In this document: one piece after another, positions 24,910 through 34,083 of the stretch | Layout: the number at the start of each line of letters is the position of its first letter | Numbering within the stretch: the stretch's first letter is position 1 | Source of the DNA: Dyella_B acidisoli | GTDB lineage: Bacteria > Pseudomonadota > Gammaproteobacteria > Xanthomonadales > Rhodanobacteraceae | NCBI RefSeq assembly: GCF_049532895.1 | Contig: NZ_CP064031.1 | Coordinates: 806,001 to 870,000, forward strand | Length of the DNA stretch: 64,000 nucleotides | Direction: 5' to 3' | The notes under the pieces: generated by a model | The model's input: the letters and a program-made list of their open reading frames with translations, nothing else | What the model was told of the DNA's origin: nothing | Databases searched by the model: none | Made by a program: the position numbers and the translations under genes

Positions 24910-25682
24910 GCACACAACTTGAGCGCGGCGAAAATGTCGTGATCGGCTCACTGGCCCAGATCGGCCGCTGCGGGCTGTTCCTGCTGCGGATTCTTGCAGC
25001 CATTCCAAGCAGTCTGCGGTATGCGCGCGAAACGGTCCGCCAGCTGTGGTTCGTTGGTGCGATGAGCCTCACCATCATCATGACCTGCGGCTTGTTCATA
25101 GGCATGGTGCTCAGCTTGCAGCTGTATCACGTGTTGTCGATCTTCGGCGGCACGTCGGCCACAGGTTCAGTGGTGGCGTTGGCGGTCTATCGCGAACTGG
25201 GGCCGGTGGTGACCGCACTATTGTTTGCAGGTCGCGCGGGCACGTCGATCACAGCGGAAATCGGTCTGATGCGCGCTACCGACCAGATCGCGGCGATGGA
25301 AATGATGGCGGTGGATCCGATCGCCTATGTCGCGGTTCCGCGCTTTCTTGCCGGCCTGGTCGCCATGCCGCTGCTGTGCTGCGTGTTCTGTGGAATGAGC
25401 ATTTTCGGTGGCCAGCTGGTTGCGGTGGACTGGCTGGGCGTCGACAACGGCACGTTCTGGTCGAACATGACCGCAAACGTGGATGTGTGGGACGACGTCA
25501 TCAATGGCGTGATCTGGAAAAGCCTCGTGTTTGGCGCAGTGATTGCGCTGATCGCTGTATTCCAGGGCTACACCACGCCGCCGACCAGCGAGGGCGTGGC
25601 GTACGCCACCACGCGCACCGTGGTGGCGTCGTCAATCGCGATTCTCGCGTTGGACTTCGTGCTCACCGCTTTCCTGATGTGA
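24906..25682 (+). CDS. mlaE: Mla transporter permease MlaE
   Basis: 258-residue inner-membrane permease. Typical MlaE blocks include FIGMVLSLQLYHVL, AVYRELGPVVTALLFAGRAG, IGLMRATDQIAAMEMMAVDP and GYTTPPTSEGVAYATT near the C-terminus. ATG at 24906 overlaps the mlaF stop (ATGA). It forms the membrane core of the complex with the MCE ring of MlaD above it. Confidence 0.95.
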   Translation: MSTQLERGENVVIGSLAQIGRCGLFLLRILAAIPSSLRYARETVRQLWFVGAMSLTIIMTCGLFIGMVLSLQLYHVLSIFGGTSATGSVVALAVYRELGPVVTALLFAGRAGTSITAEIGLMRATDQIAAMEMMAVDPIAYVAVPRFLAGLVAMPLLCCVFCGMSIFGGQLVAVDWLGVDNGTFWSNMTANVDVWDDVINGVIWKSLVFGAVIALIAVFQGYTTPPTSEGVAYATTRTVVASSIAILALDFVLTAFLM

Positions 25683-25719
25683 CCATCATGACTTATTGCT
25701 TATTTCTGAGGACCTCCTC

Positions 25720-26592
25720 GTGAGCCAGCGAAAATCCTATGCCGTCGGCACCGGCCTGTTCATCGTGTTCGGTTTCGCCGCACTGGCCTATCTCGCGACG
25801 CAGACGACGTCGGTCGTCAACAGTCACCAGGGGGCCAGCTACGTCATCGACGCGCAGTTCGTAAACGTCGGCCAGCTCAAGGAGCGTGCGCCGGTGAAAG
25901 TGGCGGGCGTGCGTGTGGGCCAGGTGCAGTCGATCTCGCTGGAGCCAGGCAAAGACGTGGCTGATGTCAAGCTTTCGATCGACAAGAAGTTCGGCCAGAT
26001 TCCCACCGATTCGACCGCGGTGATCTACACCAGCGGCTTGCTGGGCGACCAGTACGTAGGTCTGCAGTTCGGCAGTGCCAAGAACTATCTGGCGAACGGC
26101 GGTCATCTGGTGCTGACCCGCTCGACGCAGCCGCTGGAAGAAATGCTCGGCAAGTTCTTTGGCGCGGGCGGCGTGGCTGACGCTATCGGTGGCAGTTACA
26201 AAGTGACCGCCCATTTCACCAATGTCGGTGCACTGTCGGAAGGGGCGCCAGTGAAGATGGCGGGCGTGGCCATCGGCAGTGTGGCCGATGTGAAGGCCGA
26301 TCCGGTGAAACTGGACGCTACCGTCACGCTGGCCATCGACAGCAAATACAACCAGATTCCTGACGATTCGGCCGCCGCCGTATTCACCAGTGGTTTGATC
26401 GGCAGCCAGTATGTTGCGATCCAGCCCGGTGGCTCGCCGAATTCGCTCAAGGACGGCGACCAGCTCGTGCTGACGCAGTCGGCGATGCAGCTGGAAGATC
26501 TGATCGGCAAGTTCCTGGTCAATGGTTCGTCCAGCGGCAACAGCAATGCCGGTGGCAACGGTTCGTCCAATCCGCCCGCCGGCAAACATTGA
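25720..26592 (+). CDS. mlaD: MlaD with two tandem MCE domains
   Basis: Periplasmic lipid-binding ring component anchored by one N-terminal helix (about residues 8-28). The 290-residue product carries two MCE domains, about 40-118 and 159-237. They repeat the same features in order: FVNVGQL then FTNVGAL; APVKVAGV then APVKMAGV; FGQIPTDSTA then YNQIPDDSAA; TSGLLGDQYV then TSGLIGSQYV. E. coli MlaD (183 aa) has one. A Gly/Ser/Asn-rich tail follows. The GTG start at 25720 has GAGGA 7 bases upstream; an earlier in-frame start would add 8 residues. Confidence 0.93.
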   Translation: MSQRKSYAVGTGLFIVFGFAALAYLATQTTSVVNSHQGASYVIDAQFVNVGQLKERAPVKVAGVRVGQVQSISLEPGKDVADVKLSIDKKFGQIPTDSTAVIYTSGLLGDQYVGLQFGSAKNYLANGGHLVLTRSTQPLEEMLGKFFGAGGVADAIGGSYKVTAHFTNVGALSEGAPVKMAGVAIGSVADVKADPVKLDATVTLAIDSKYNQIPDDSAAAVFTSGLIGSQYVAIQPGGSPNSLKDGDQLVLTQSAMQLEDLIGKFLVNGSSSGNSNAGGNGSSNPPAGKH

Positions 26593-26615
26593 GCCGGCTT
26601 TACTAGGAGTCATCC

Positions 26616-27296
26616 ATGTTGCGTCACCTGGCTATTGCCACCGCCATCGCTCTGGGCAGCGTTGTTGTCATGCCGGCTTTCGCGCAGAGTGCATCCAGCG
26701 CGCAGTCGTCCAATGCATCGACACCGCAGGCCGTGGTGGAGGACATCACCCATCAGCTCGATACGCAGATCGCCGACCACAAGGCGCAACTGCAAAACAA
26801 CAAGCCCAAGCTGGTCGCGACGATCAACCAGATCTTCCTGCCGCACTTCGACACCGACTGGGCGTCGATCCTGGTGTTGGGCATGCACGCGCGTGAGGCC
26901 TCGCCTGATCAGCGCTCGCGCTTCGCCAAAGCGTTCTACACCTCGCTCACCAATCGCTATGCGGAAGGTCTGCTGAGCTATACCAAAGGCACCGTGAAGG
27001 TCCTGCCGTTCAGCGGCGATGTCAATCCCAAGTACACGGTGGTGAAGACGCAGGTAAGCACCGACGACAACAAGACCGTTGCGGTGAACTACGTCTTCCA
27101 CCAGGCCGCCGACGGTCAGTGGAAGGCCTATGACGTCATCATCGAAGGCATCTCCTACATCACCAATTACCGCAACCAGGTTGATGCCGAGATCAAGAAG
27201 GAAGGCCTGGACAAGCTCATTGCCGATCTGGAAACGCAGGGCGACAAAGCTCTCGGTCAGCTGGAACAGGAAGACAAGGGTAATGGCGCCAAGTAA
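26616..27296 (+). CDS. mlaC: Periplasmic phospholipid-binding protein MlaC
   Basis: Soluble shuttle carrying phospholipids between the MlaA complex and MlaFEDB. 226 residues: a signal peptide ending VVVMPAFAQS, then the Tgt2/MlaC domain with FDTDWASILVLG, FAKAFYTSLTNRYAEGLLSY and WKAYDVIIEGISYITNYRNQ. The gene starts 23 bases after mlaD with a TAGGAGT site. It overlaps mlaB by 14 bases. Confidence 0.95.
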   Translation: MLRHLAIATAIALGSVVVMPAFAQSASSAQSSNASTPQAVVEDITHQLDTQIADHKAQLQNNKPKLVATINQIFLPHFDTDWASILVLGMHAREASPDQRSRFAKAFYTSLTNRYAEGLLSYTKGTVKVLPFSGDVNPKYTVVKTQVSTDDNKTVAVNYVFHQAADGQWKAYDVIIEGISYITNYRNQVDAEIKKEGLDKLIADLETQGDKALGQLEQEDKGNGAK

Positions 27297-27591
27297 ATCC
27301 GGCGAGTTTCGGGTTGCTTCCGACCGGCCGGACACGGTCTCCGTGTCCGGCACCTTGAATTTCGCCACGGCGGAAAACGCCCTGGTGGCGATGCGCAGCG
27401 CGTTTGCGAAGAACGATCGCCATACGCTGGATCTTGCGGGCGTGGAGAGTTGCGACAGCGCCGGTTTGGCATGCGTGCTGGCGGCGCTCTCGGAAGCGGA
27501 TCAGGGCGGGCGTCGCGTCGTAGTGCAGCACGTGCCGACGGGCATGCAGGCGCTTGCGCGAGTCTGTGGCGTGGAGTCACTGCTGCACTGA
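27283..27591 (+). CDS. mlaB: STAS domain protein MlaB
   Basis: 102 residues forming one STAS domain (SVSGTLNFATAENALVAMRS; LDLAGVESCDSAGLACVLAA). In E. coli MlaB binds MlaF and is needed for assembly and ATPase activity. The conserved Asp-Ser of the STAS loop is present (CDSAGL). Start overlaps mlaC by 14 bases, so translation is probably coupled. It is the last gene of the operon, immediately before a very long hairpin. Confidence 0.9.
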   Translation: MAPSKSGEFRVASDRPDTVSVSGTLNFATAENALVAMRSAFAKNDRHTLDLAGVESCDSAGLACVLAALSEADQGGRRVVVQHVPTGMQALARVCGVESLLH

Positions 27592-27663
27592 TCCTTCGCA
27601 TCGCCAGCCAACAAAAAAGGGCTCTGATGAGCCCTTTTTTGTTGGCTGTGGCGATGCGAAGGA
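27592..27663. terminator. Very long hairpin terminator after mlaB
   Basis: A 33-bp stem with a single 2-base bulge and a TGAT loop. The core is an A6GGGCTC / GAGCCCT6 terminator, extended outward by a further 20 paired bases on each side (tccttcgcatcgccagccaac and its inverse). It starts one base after the mlaB stop codon, and the A/T runs make it bidirectional. Confidence 0.93.
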
Positions 27664-27711
27664 CGCAGCGATATGCACGTCACCGGCCCTTCGATGTCAT
27701 TGCATACAGGC

Positions 27712-27743
27712 AAAAAAACGGGGCCCTAGAGCCCCGTTTTTTC
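27712..27743 (-). terminator. Rho-independent terminator of mlaA
   Basis: A 7-bp stem (acggggc / gccccgt) flanked by A7 and T6 runs, located 18 bases beyond the mlaA stop. It is symmetrical and can also back up the mlaB terminator on the plus strand. Confidence 0.9.
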
Positions 27744-27760
27744 CTAATTGCTCAGCCGAA

Positions 27761-28615
27761 TCAGGCTCCGCCCGACTTCTGCTGTTTCTGTTGCTGCTCC
27801 CATTTTTGCTGCTCCTTGAGCAACTCTTCGGGATCGTAGTTTTGCTGCTGGTTCTGCTGGTTCGAGCCGCCTTGTTGCAGCTTCAGCATCACATCCGCCG
27901 GCGGGTTGCCGTCATAGATCTTGTTGAGGCGGTTCTGGCGCCAGGCATCACGCACGAAGGCGTAAGGGTCGTAGGCGGTCTTCAGGAAGCTATCGGCGTC
28001 GAGCAACTGGGCGCGCATCTGGACGAAGTAAACCGCCTCGGGGATGTAGTACTGGCCCCAATGGAATTTGTGGTTGCGCTCAAAGTAGCTCAGCGGATCG
28101 AACAGATAACCATCCACCGGGTACTGCAACACGTCGCGGAAGGTCGAAGGCCCCAGCAGTGGCACCATCAGGAAGTCGCCCTCGGGTACGCCCCAGCGGG
28201 CCAGGGTGATGCCGAAATCGGTTTCCTTGAGCGGAATCTGCATCTTCGTCGCCGGATCGAAGAAGCCGGCTACACCCACCGTCATGTTGATCAGGAAACG
28301 GCCGGTATCCGCCATGGCATCGCTCGGACGTGCCTGCAACAGACTGTTGGCGATGCTGATCGGCAGCTTGATATTGGTGAAGAAGTTGCTGATCGAGGTC
28401 TGCACCGGCTTGGGTGTGATCTCGGTGTAACCCACCGCCACCGGACGCAATACGTGGGTATCCAACGCCATATTGAAGGCGTAGCTCTTGCGATTGAACT
28501 TCTCCAGCGGGTCGTCGGTGCGGGGCGGGGCGACGGCGCACCCGGCGAGCAACAACAGCATGGCTAGTGCGGGCAACAGGCGGCTTAGTGCGGCGAAACG
28601 GGGCAGGGAGGGCAT
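27761..28615 (-). CDS. mlaA: Outer-membrane phospholipid-removal lipoprotein MlaA (VacJ)
   Basis: Outer-membrane lipoprotein that extracts mislocalised phospholipids from the outer leaflet and hands them to MlaC. From the start MPSLPRFAALSR the 284-residue product has a signal peptide with lipobox LLAGC, then the VacJ domain (DPLEKFNRKSYAFNMALDTH, RFLINMTVGVAGFFDPATKM, YGVPEG-like GRWGVPEG region). The tail is strongly Gln-rich (from about residue 250). An in-frame extension upstream to 28723 lacks signal-peptide logic and was not used. It converges on mlaFEDCB. Confidence 0.94.
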   Translation of the reverse strand: MPSLPRFAALSRLLPALAMLLLLAGCAVAPPRTDDPLEKFNRKSYAFNMALDTHVLRPVAVGYTEITPKPVQTSISNFFTNIKLPISIANSLLQARPSDAMADTGRFLINMTVGVAGFFDPATKMQIPLKETDFGITLARWGVPEGDFLMVPLLGPSTFRDVLQYPVDGYLFDPLSYFERNHKFHWGQYYIPEAVYFVQMRAQLLDADSFLKTAYDPYAFVRDAWRQNRLNKIYDGNPPADVMLKLQQGGSNQQNQQQNYDPEELLKEQQKWEQQQKQQKSGGA

Positions 28616-28826
28616 CGAGGAAGAATCCGCTGCAAGGGGTTTGGGAGTAAAAGTGTACTTTTTAGTTCTATATTGTGCACGCATTGCAACAATGTTTCGA
28701 GCTGGCGCGCAACGGCCGGGCATGATAGAGCTTGTCCATAGTCACCGCGAGCCCTCGCGTTGCCAGTCAGGTAGCCTACCGATAAACTGTTAGGCCGCAT
28801 AAGTTTTTATAGTTCAAGGATTTCCC

Positions 28827-29117
28827 ATGGCCCGCATTACCGTGGAAGACTGCCTCGAGGTAGTCAACAACCGTTTCGAATTGGTTCTTATGGCGACCAA
28901 ACGCGCCCGCCAGCTCGCCAACGGTGCCGAACCGGCAGTAAACCCCGATCACGATAAGCCGACCGTGTTGGCGCTGCGTGAAATCGCTGACCGCCGCATC
29001 GATCAGGCAACCATCGACGAGATCGATCGCGCCGAACGCGAGCGTGCTGAGCGCGAAGCACTGGAGTGGGCCGCCCAGGAAGTGGACGACGATCTCTCCA
29101 AAGGCGGAGACGACTGA
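28827..29117 (+). CDS. rpoZ: RNA polymerase omega subunit
   Basis: 96 residues starting MARITVEDCLEVVNNRFELV, the standard omega opening, with ATKRARQLANG and NPDHDKPTVLALREIADRRI. Omega binds the beta-prime subunit, promotes polymerase assembly and forms part of a ppGpp site. It is followed by spoT as in E. coli, linking polymerase and alarmone genes. Confidence 0.97.
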   Translation: MARITVEDCLEVVNNRFELVLMATKRARQLANGAEPAVNPDHDKPTVLALREIADRRIDQATIDEIDRAERERAEREALEWAAQEVDDDLSKGGDD

Positions 29118-29216
29118 TGGATAGCGGCGGCTGTCGACAGCGTATGCGTCGAGCCGGTCGCACCGGATCGACGAGCCGCGCGTTACGCCTCCGCCTCCTT
29201 TCGTTCCCTCTCTGTC

Positions 29217-31418
29217 ATGAGGCGATCGCCTGAACGGGCGTCGGAACTCATGACGGCGGCTACGCATCCCGCTCCCGAGGATACGTCCGCACTGCCGCCG
29301 TATGTGGTGGCACTAAAAGAGCGTCTTGCCTACCTGCCCGAGCAGCAGGTAGCCCGTGTGGTGCGTGCCTACCAGGTAGGCGCAGTGGCCCACGAGGGCC
29401 AGACGCGCAAGAGCGGCGAGCCCTACATCACCCATCCCATTGCGGTAGCCGGCATCCTGGCCGAATTCGGCATGGATGCGGAAACCATCATCGCCGCGAT
29501 CCTGCACGACACACTGGAAGACACCGCGCTAACCCGCGTCGAGCTTGCCGGAGAATTCGGCGAGCCCGTCGCCGAGCTGGTCGACGGCGTCACCAAGCTG
29601 GACAAGATGCGCTTTTCCAGCCGCCAGGAGGCCGACGCAGAAAGCTTCCGCAAGATGCTGCTGGCGATGGCACGCGATCTGCGCGTGATCCTGATCAAGC
29701 TGGCCGATCGCCTGCACAACATGCGCACGCTCGGCGCCAAGGATCCCGAATCGCGTCGCCGCATTGCGCGCGAGACGTTGGAAATCTACGCACCTATCGC
29801 GCAGCGCCTTGGCATGAACAAAATCAAGGCGGAGCTGCAGGATTTGGGCTTCCGCGGGCTGCATCCCGATCGCTATCGCGTAATCAGCGAACGCATTCGC
29901 GCTGCGCTGGGCAATCGTCGTGAGGCGATGGGGCGGATCGAAGGCGCGCTGACTTCGCGCCTGGTCGAAGAGCGTATTCCAGTGCGTGTGGTTGGGCGCA
30001 TCAAATCGCCGTGGAGCATCTACTCGAAGATGCGCAGCGAACACAAAAGCTTCGCGCAACTCATGGATGTGTACGGTTTTCGTGTTGTCACCGACGCCGC
30101 GATGAGCTGCTACATGGCGCTCGGCGTGGTGCATGCGCTGTACAAGCCGGTCGACCGCCGCTTCAAGGATTTCATCGCCATCCCCAAGGCCAACGGCTAC
30201 CAGTCGCTGCATACTGTGCTGCTAGGCCCGTTCGGCGCACCGATCGAAGTGCAGATCCGTACCGAGGAGATGGATTCGGTGGCCGAGCGCGGCGTGGCCG
30301 CTCATTGGGCATATAAGACCGAAAGCGGTCCGGCCAATAGTGCGCAGGCCCGTGCGCGCGAATGGCTTTCCGCGCTGGCGGACAGCCAGGCAAACACGCC
30401 GTCTGCGGCCGAGTTCATCGAGAACGTCAAGATCGACCTGTTCCCGGATGAAACGTATTTGTTCACTCCGCGTGGTGACATTCTGTCGTTGCCACGCAAT
30501 GCCACGGCGCTGGATTTCGCCTACGCCGTGCATACCGATGTGGGTGATCACGCTGTCGCAGCTCGCGTCGACAAGAAGCTGCTGCCGCTACGCACGCGGC
30601 TGGAGTCGGGGCAACAGGTTGAGATCATCACCGCGCCCTCTGCCGTGCCCAACCCGGCGTGGCTTGAGTTCGTAGTGACCGGCAAGGCGCGCACTGCAAT
30701 TCGTCAGTATCTGAAGCATCTGCAGCACGAGGATGCGGTCGATTTCGGCCATCGTATGCTCGATCGCGCGTTGGACGCGTTGGGCACCAGCTTGGATGCG
30801 ATCCAGCCGGCGGCGCTGGAAAAATTCCTGCACAAGTCCAAGCTCAAGCGCTTGGAGGAATTGCTGGCCGACATCGCGCTGGGCAATCGCATGCCCGACC
30901 AGGTTGCCAGCCAGCTCGTGGCGTCGCGAGGCACTCCTTCCGGACGTGGCGCACCGGTGACGCATCCGACGGAAAAGATTCACATCACCGGTGCCGAGCG
31001 TGGCGTGCTGAGCTTCGCCAATTGCTGCCACCCACTGCCGGGCGACGAAATCGTGGGCTACCTGTCGCCGGGCAAGGGCATCGTCGTGCATCGCACCGAG
31101 TGCCCGAACATGGCCGAGCTGCGCAAATCCTCACCCGAACGCTGCGTGGACATCGAATGGGACCGCGACGTGCAGGGCGATTACCGCGCCGAGCTGCGCA
31201 TCGAAGTCATGAACCGTCCGGGCGTGCTTGCCACAGTGGCGGCGGCGATCGCTGCGGCCGATTCGAACATCGAAAACGTGGAATACGTCGAGCGTGACAT
31301 GGCAGCGGCCACGCTGCTGTTCACTATTGAAGTGAAGAACCGTAAGCATCTGGCTGAGGTGATCCGGCGCGTGCGGCGCACGGGTGTAGTAAGCGGGGCG
31401 TATCGGTATCCGTTGTAG
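29217..31418 (+). CDS. spoT: Bifunctional (p)ppGpp synthetase/hydrolase SpoT
   Basis: 733 residues in the RSH order. The HD hydrolase domain (HDTLEDT, about 101-107; KLADRLHNMRTLG) is intact. Next come the synthetase domain (GRIKSPWSIYSKM; DVYGFRVVTD; EVQIRTEEMD), TGS (FTPRGDILSLPRNATALDFA), a Cys/His region (ANCCHPLPGDEIVGYLSPGK) and a C-terminal ACT domain. Both catalytic halves look functional. The first ATG lacks a clear ribosome site; ATG at 29250 (MTAATHP) is an alternative. Downstream order ridA-recG follows the gammaproteobacterial spoT neighbourhood. Confidence 0.96.
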   Translation: MRRSPERASELMTAATHPAPEDTSALPPYVVALKERLAYLPEQQVARVVRAYQVGAVAHEGQTRKSGEPYITHPIAVAGILAEFGMDAETIIAAILHDTLEDTALTRVELAGEFGEPVAELVDGVTKLDKMRFSSRQEADAESFRKMLLAMARDLRVILIKLADRLHNMRTLGAKDPESRRRIARETLEIYAPIAQRLGMNKIKAELQDLGFRGLHPDRYRVISERIRAALGNRREAMGRIEGALTSRLVEERIPVRVVGRIKSPWSIYSKMRSEHKSFAQLMDVYGFRVVTDAAMSCYMALGVVHALYKPVDRRFKDFIAIPKANGYQSLHTVLLGPFGAPIEVQIRTEEMDSVAERGVAAHWAYKTESGPANSAQARAREWLSALADSQANTPSAAEFIENVKIDLFPDETYLFTPRGDILSLPRNATALDFAYAVHTDVGDHAVAARVDKKLLPLRTRLESGQQVEIITAPSAVPNPAWLEFVVTGKARTAIRQYLKHLQHEDAVDFGHRMLDRALDALGTSLDAIQPAALEKFLHKSKLKRLEELLADIALGNRMPDQVASQLVASRGTPSGRGAPVTHPTEKIHITGAERGVLSFANCCHPLPGDEIVGYLSPGKGIVVHRTECPNMAELRKSSPERCVDIEWDRDVQGDYRAELRIEVMNRPGVLATVAAAIAAADSNIENVEYVERDMAAATLLFTIEVKNRKHLAEVIRRVRRTGVVSGAYRYPL

Positions 31419-31504
31419 TGCTGCGTCAGTTGCCTCTCCTCAAAGGGGGGAGATGGAAGGGCACTCACGTTACACTTGCGCCTTCGCTCCGATGGATGAT
31501 CCCC

Positions 31505-31888
31505 ATGCCCCGCACCATCATTTCGACCGACCAAGCCCCCGCCGCGATCGGCCCGTACTCACAAGCGGTGCGTGCGGGCAACACAGTGTACTTTTCCGGC
31601 CAGATTCCGCTCGATCCCGTCAGTGGCATGTTGGTGGAAGGCGATATCAGCGCGCAGACGCGTCGCGTATTCGACAATCTGAAAGCCGTGGCCGAAGCAG
31701 CCGGTGGCTCGTTCGATAAATTCGTGCGCGTCGGCATTTACGTGACAGATCTTGCCAATTTCACCGCCGTCAATGTGGTGATGAATGAGTACTTCCAGCA
31801 GCCGTATCCGGCTCGCTCCACCATCGAGGTGAAGGGCTTGCCCAAGGGTGCACAAGTGGAAGTGGACGCCATCATGGTGATGGACTGA
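31505..31888 (+). CDS. ridA: RidA family enamine/imine deaminase
   Basis: 127 residues; removes reactive 2-aminoacrylate and related imines made by PLP enzymes. Family blocks are AIGPYSQAVRAGNTVYFSGQ and PARSTIEVKGLPKGAQVEVD, with the conserved Arg of PARS that binds the carboxylate and the terminal Glu. Start MPRTIIST fits the family, with two Met codons (31496, 31505) possible. It sits between spoT and recG. Confidence 0.95.
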   Translation: MPRTIISTDQAPAAIGPYSQAVRAGNTVYFSGQIPLDPVSGMLVEGDISAQTRRVFDNLKAVAEAAGGSFDKFVRVGIYVTDLANFTAVNVVMNEYFQQPYPARSTIEVKGLPKGAQVEVDAIMVMD

Positions 31889-31968
31889 TCGAATCGCGCG
31901 CAGATTGCTGACAGCTTTTGTCCGCAGTCTGACTCGCCAAGCCGACATGCTCGGTTAGTCTTGCAGCG

Positions 31969-34083
31969 ATGGCCGCCCCGAAACCTCAACTTGCTACGCC
32001 GAGCGTCGATGACCGAGGGAACCGGCCAGTCGCGACGCTCGGTGGCGTCGGTCCAGCGTTGGTTGAGTCGCTGGCTAGGTTGGGGCTTCATCGTGTTCGA
32101 GATCTTTGGTTTCACTTGCCATTACGGTATGAAGACCGCACACATCTGACGCCGCTGGCGGACCTTCGTCCAGGTATGCGGGCGCAGGTGGTGGGTACGG
32201 TGGAGGCGGTGGAGAAGGGTTTTCGCTATCGCCCGCAACTGAAAGTTGCCATCGGCGATGGCGTGATGCAGACGCTCTTGCTGCGTTTCTTCCACTTCAA
32301 TCGCGCGCAGGCCGAGCAGTTTCGTGTCGGCACGCGTCTGCTTTGCTATGGCGAGGTACGGCAAGGCAACGCCGGCCTGGAGATGGTGCATCCACAGTAT
32401 CGTCGGCTGGAAGACGATGCGTCTGTTGCGTTGGACGAGCAGCTTACGCCTGTCTATCCCACCACCGAAGGGCTGGGGCAGAAGCGCCTGGGCAACGTCA
32501 TCGCCAAGGCGATGCAGCAGCTTCCGGCAGAAACAGAGCTGGAGCTGATTCCGCCTGGTTTGTGCGCCAAGTTTGGATTGACCTCGCTGCGCGAAGCATT
32601 GTTGTACGTGCACCGGCCGCCGCCCGATGCCCGCATCGATCAGCTGATCCAGGGGCGCCATCCCGCGCAGCAACGCCTGGCATTCGAAGAGTTGCTCTCA
32701 CAGCACATGAGCCTGAAGCGTTTACGCGCTACAGTGCGCGAGCGGCGTGCCCCCAAGCTTGGTGGCAATGGCAAGTTGCGGCAGCAGTGGTTGAAATCGT
32801 TGCCTTTCCAACTCACTGCGGCCCAGCAGCGCGTCATCAAAGAAATCTCCGCAGATATCGCCCAGCCGAGCCCCATGCTTCGCCTTGTGCAGGGCGATGT
32901 CGGTTCCGGCAAAACGGCAGTAGCGTGTGCCGCGGCGCTGGCGGCCGTGGAAGCGGGCTATCAAGTTGCGTTGATGGCGCCGACGGAATTGCTGGCTGAG
33001 CAGCATCTGCGCAATTTCCGCCATTGGCTGGAGCCACTGGGCATCCACGTCGAATGGCTGGCCGGGAAGCAACAAGGCAAGGCGCGTCAGCAAGCCATGC
33101 AACGCGTGACCGAAGGCGCTCCCATCGTGATCGGTACGCATGCCTTGATGCAGGAAGGAGTTAGCTTTGCGCGTTTGGGATTGGTGATCGTCGACGAACA
33201 GCATCGTTTCGGCGTGCAGCAGCGTCTGGCGTTGCGTGATAAGGGCATCGAAGGAGAGCTGGTGCCGCATCAACTGGTGCTCACCGCAACGCCGATTCCA
33301 CGCACGCTGGCGATGAGCGCTTACGCCGACCTGGACATTTCCGCCATCGACGAGTTGCCGCCAGGCCGCACACCGGTGCAGACCGTTGCGATTTCCAACG
33401 CACGCCGTGCCGAAGTGATTGAGCGCATCAGTGTTGCCTGCATGGAACGGCGCCAAGCCTATTGGGTGTGCACGTTGATCGAAGAGTCCGAACAGCTGCG
33501 CGCGCAGGCTGCGGAAGCCGCCCATGCCGAACTTTCGCACGCGCTTACCGAATGTCCTGTGGGCCTAATCCATGGCCGCATGAAGCCGAAAGAAAAGCAG
33601 GCTGTGATGGATGCGTTCAAGTCGGGCCAGTTGTCCGTGCTTGTGGCGACCACGGTGATCGAAGTGGGTGTGGACGTGCCCAATGCCAGCCTCATGGTGA
33701 TCGAAAACAGTGAGCGTTTGGGTCTCGCGCAATTGCACCAGCTGCGTGGGCGTGTAGGGCGCGGCGCTGTTTCATCCAATTGCGTGCTGCTCTATCAGCC
33801 CCCACTGGGCCAGCTTGCGCGCGAGCGCCTGCAGGTGATGCGCGAGACCAACGACGGGTTTCGCATCGCGGAGAAGGATCTGGAATTGCGCGGCCCTGGC
33901 GAGGTGCTAGGTACGCGGCAGACTGGCCAATTGAGCTTGCGAATAGCCGATCTGGCGCGTGATGCGCATCTGCTGCCGGCTGTCCAGCAGGTGGGCGAAT
34001 ACATGCTTGCGCATCATCACGAACAGGCAGCGCGTTTGATCGAGCGTTGGATCGGCGGTGCGGCCCGCTATGCGGCAGCCTGA
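31969..34083 (+). CDS. recG: ATP-dependent DNA helicase RecG
   Basis: Branched-DNA translocase that regresses stalled forks and processes R-loops. 704 residues: an N-terminal wedge/OB domain (about 25-230), Walker A GDVGSGKT (about 310), the DEQH box (VDEQHRFGVQQRLALR), motif III LTATPIPRTLAMS, and C-terminal helicase motifs ATTVIEVGVDVPNASLMVIE and QLRGRVGR. The tail has the RecG TRG-type region (GTRQTGQLSLRIADL). All catalytic motifs are intact. Confidence 0.96.
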   Translation: MAAPKPQLATPSVDDRGNRPVATLGGVGPALVESLARLGLHRVRDLWFHLPLRYEDRTHLTPLADLRPGMRAQVVGTVEAVEKGFRYRPQLKVAIGDGVMQTLLLRFFHFNRAQAEQFRVGTRLLCYGEVRQGNAGLEMVHPQYRRLEDDASVALDEQLTPVYPTTEGLGQKRLGNVIAKAMQQLPAETELELIPPGLCAKFGLTSLREALLYVHRPPPDARIDQLIQGRHPAQQRLAFEELLSQHMSLKRLRATVRERRAPKLGGNGKLRQQWLKSLPFQLTAAQQRVIKEISADIAQPSPMLRLVQGDVGSGKTAVACAAALAAVEAGYQVALMAPTELLAEQHLRNFRHWLEPLGIHVEWLAGKQQGKARQQAMQRVTEGAPIVIGTHALMQEGVSFARLGLVIVDEQHRFGVQQRLALRDKGIEGELVPHQLVLTATPIPRTLAMSAYADLDISAIDELPPGRTPVQTVAISNARRAEVIERISVACMERRQAYWVCTLIEESEQLRAQAAEAAHAELSHALTECPVGLIHGRMKPKEKQAVMDAFKSGQLSVLVATTVIEVGVDVPNASLMVIENSERLGLAQLHQLRGRVGRGAVSSNCVLLYQPPLGQLARERLQVMRETNDGFRIAEKDLELRGPGEVLGTRQTGQLSLRIADLARDAHLLPAVQQVGEYMLAHHHEQAARLIERWIGGAARYAAA

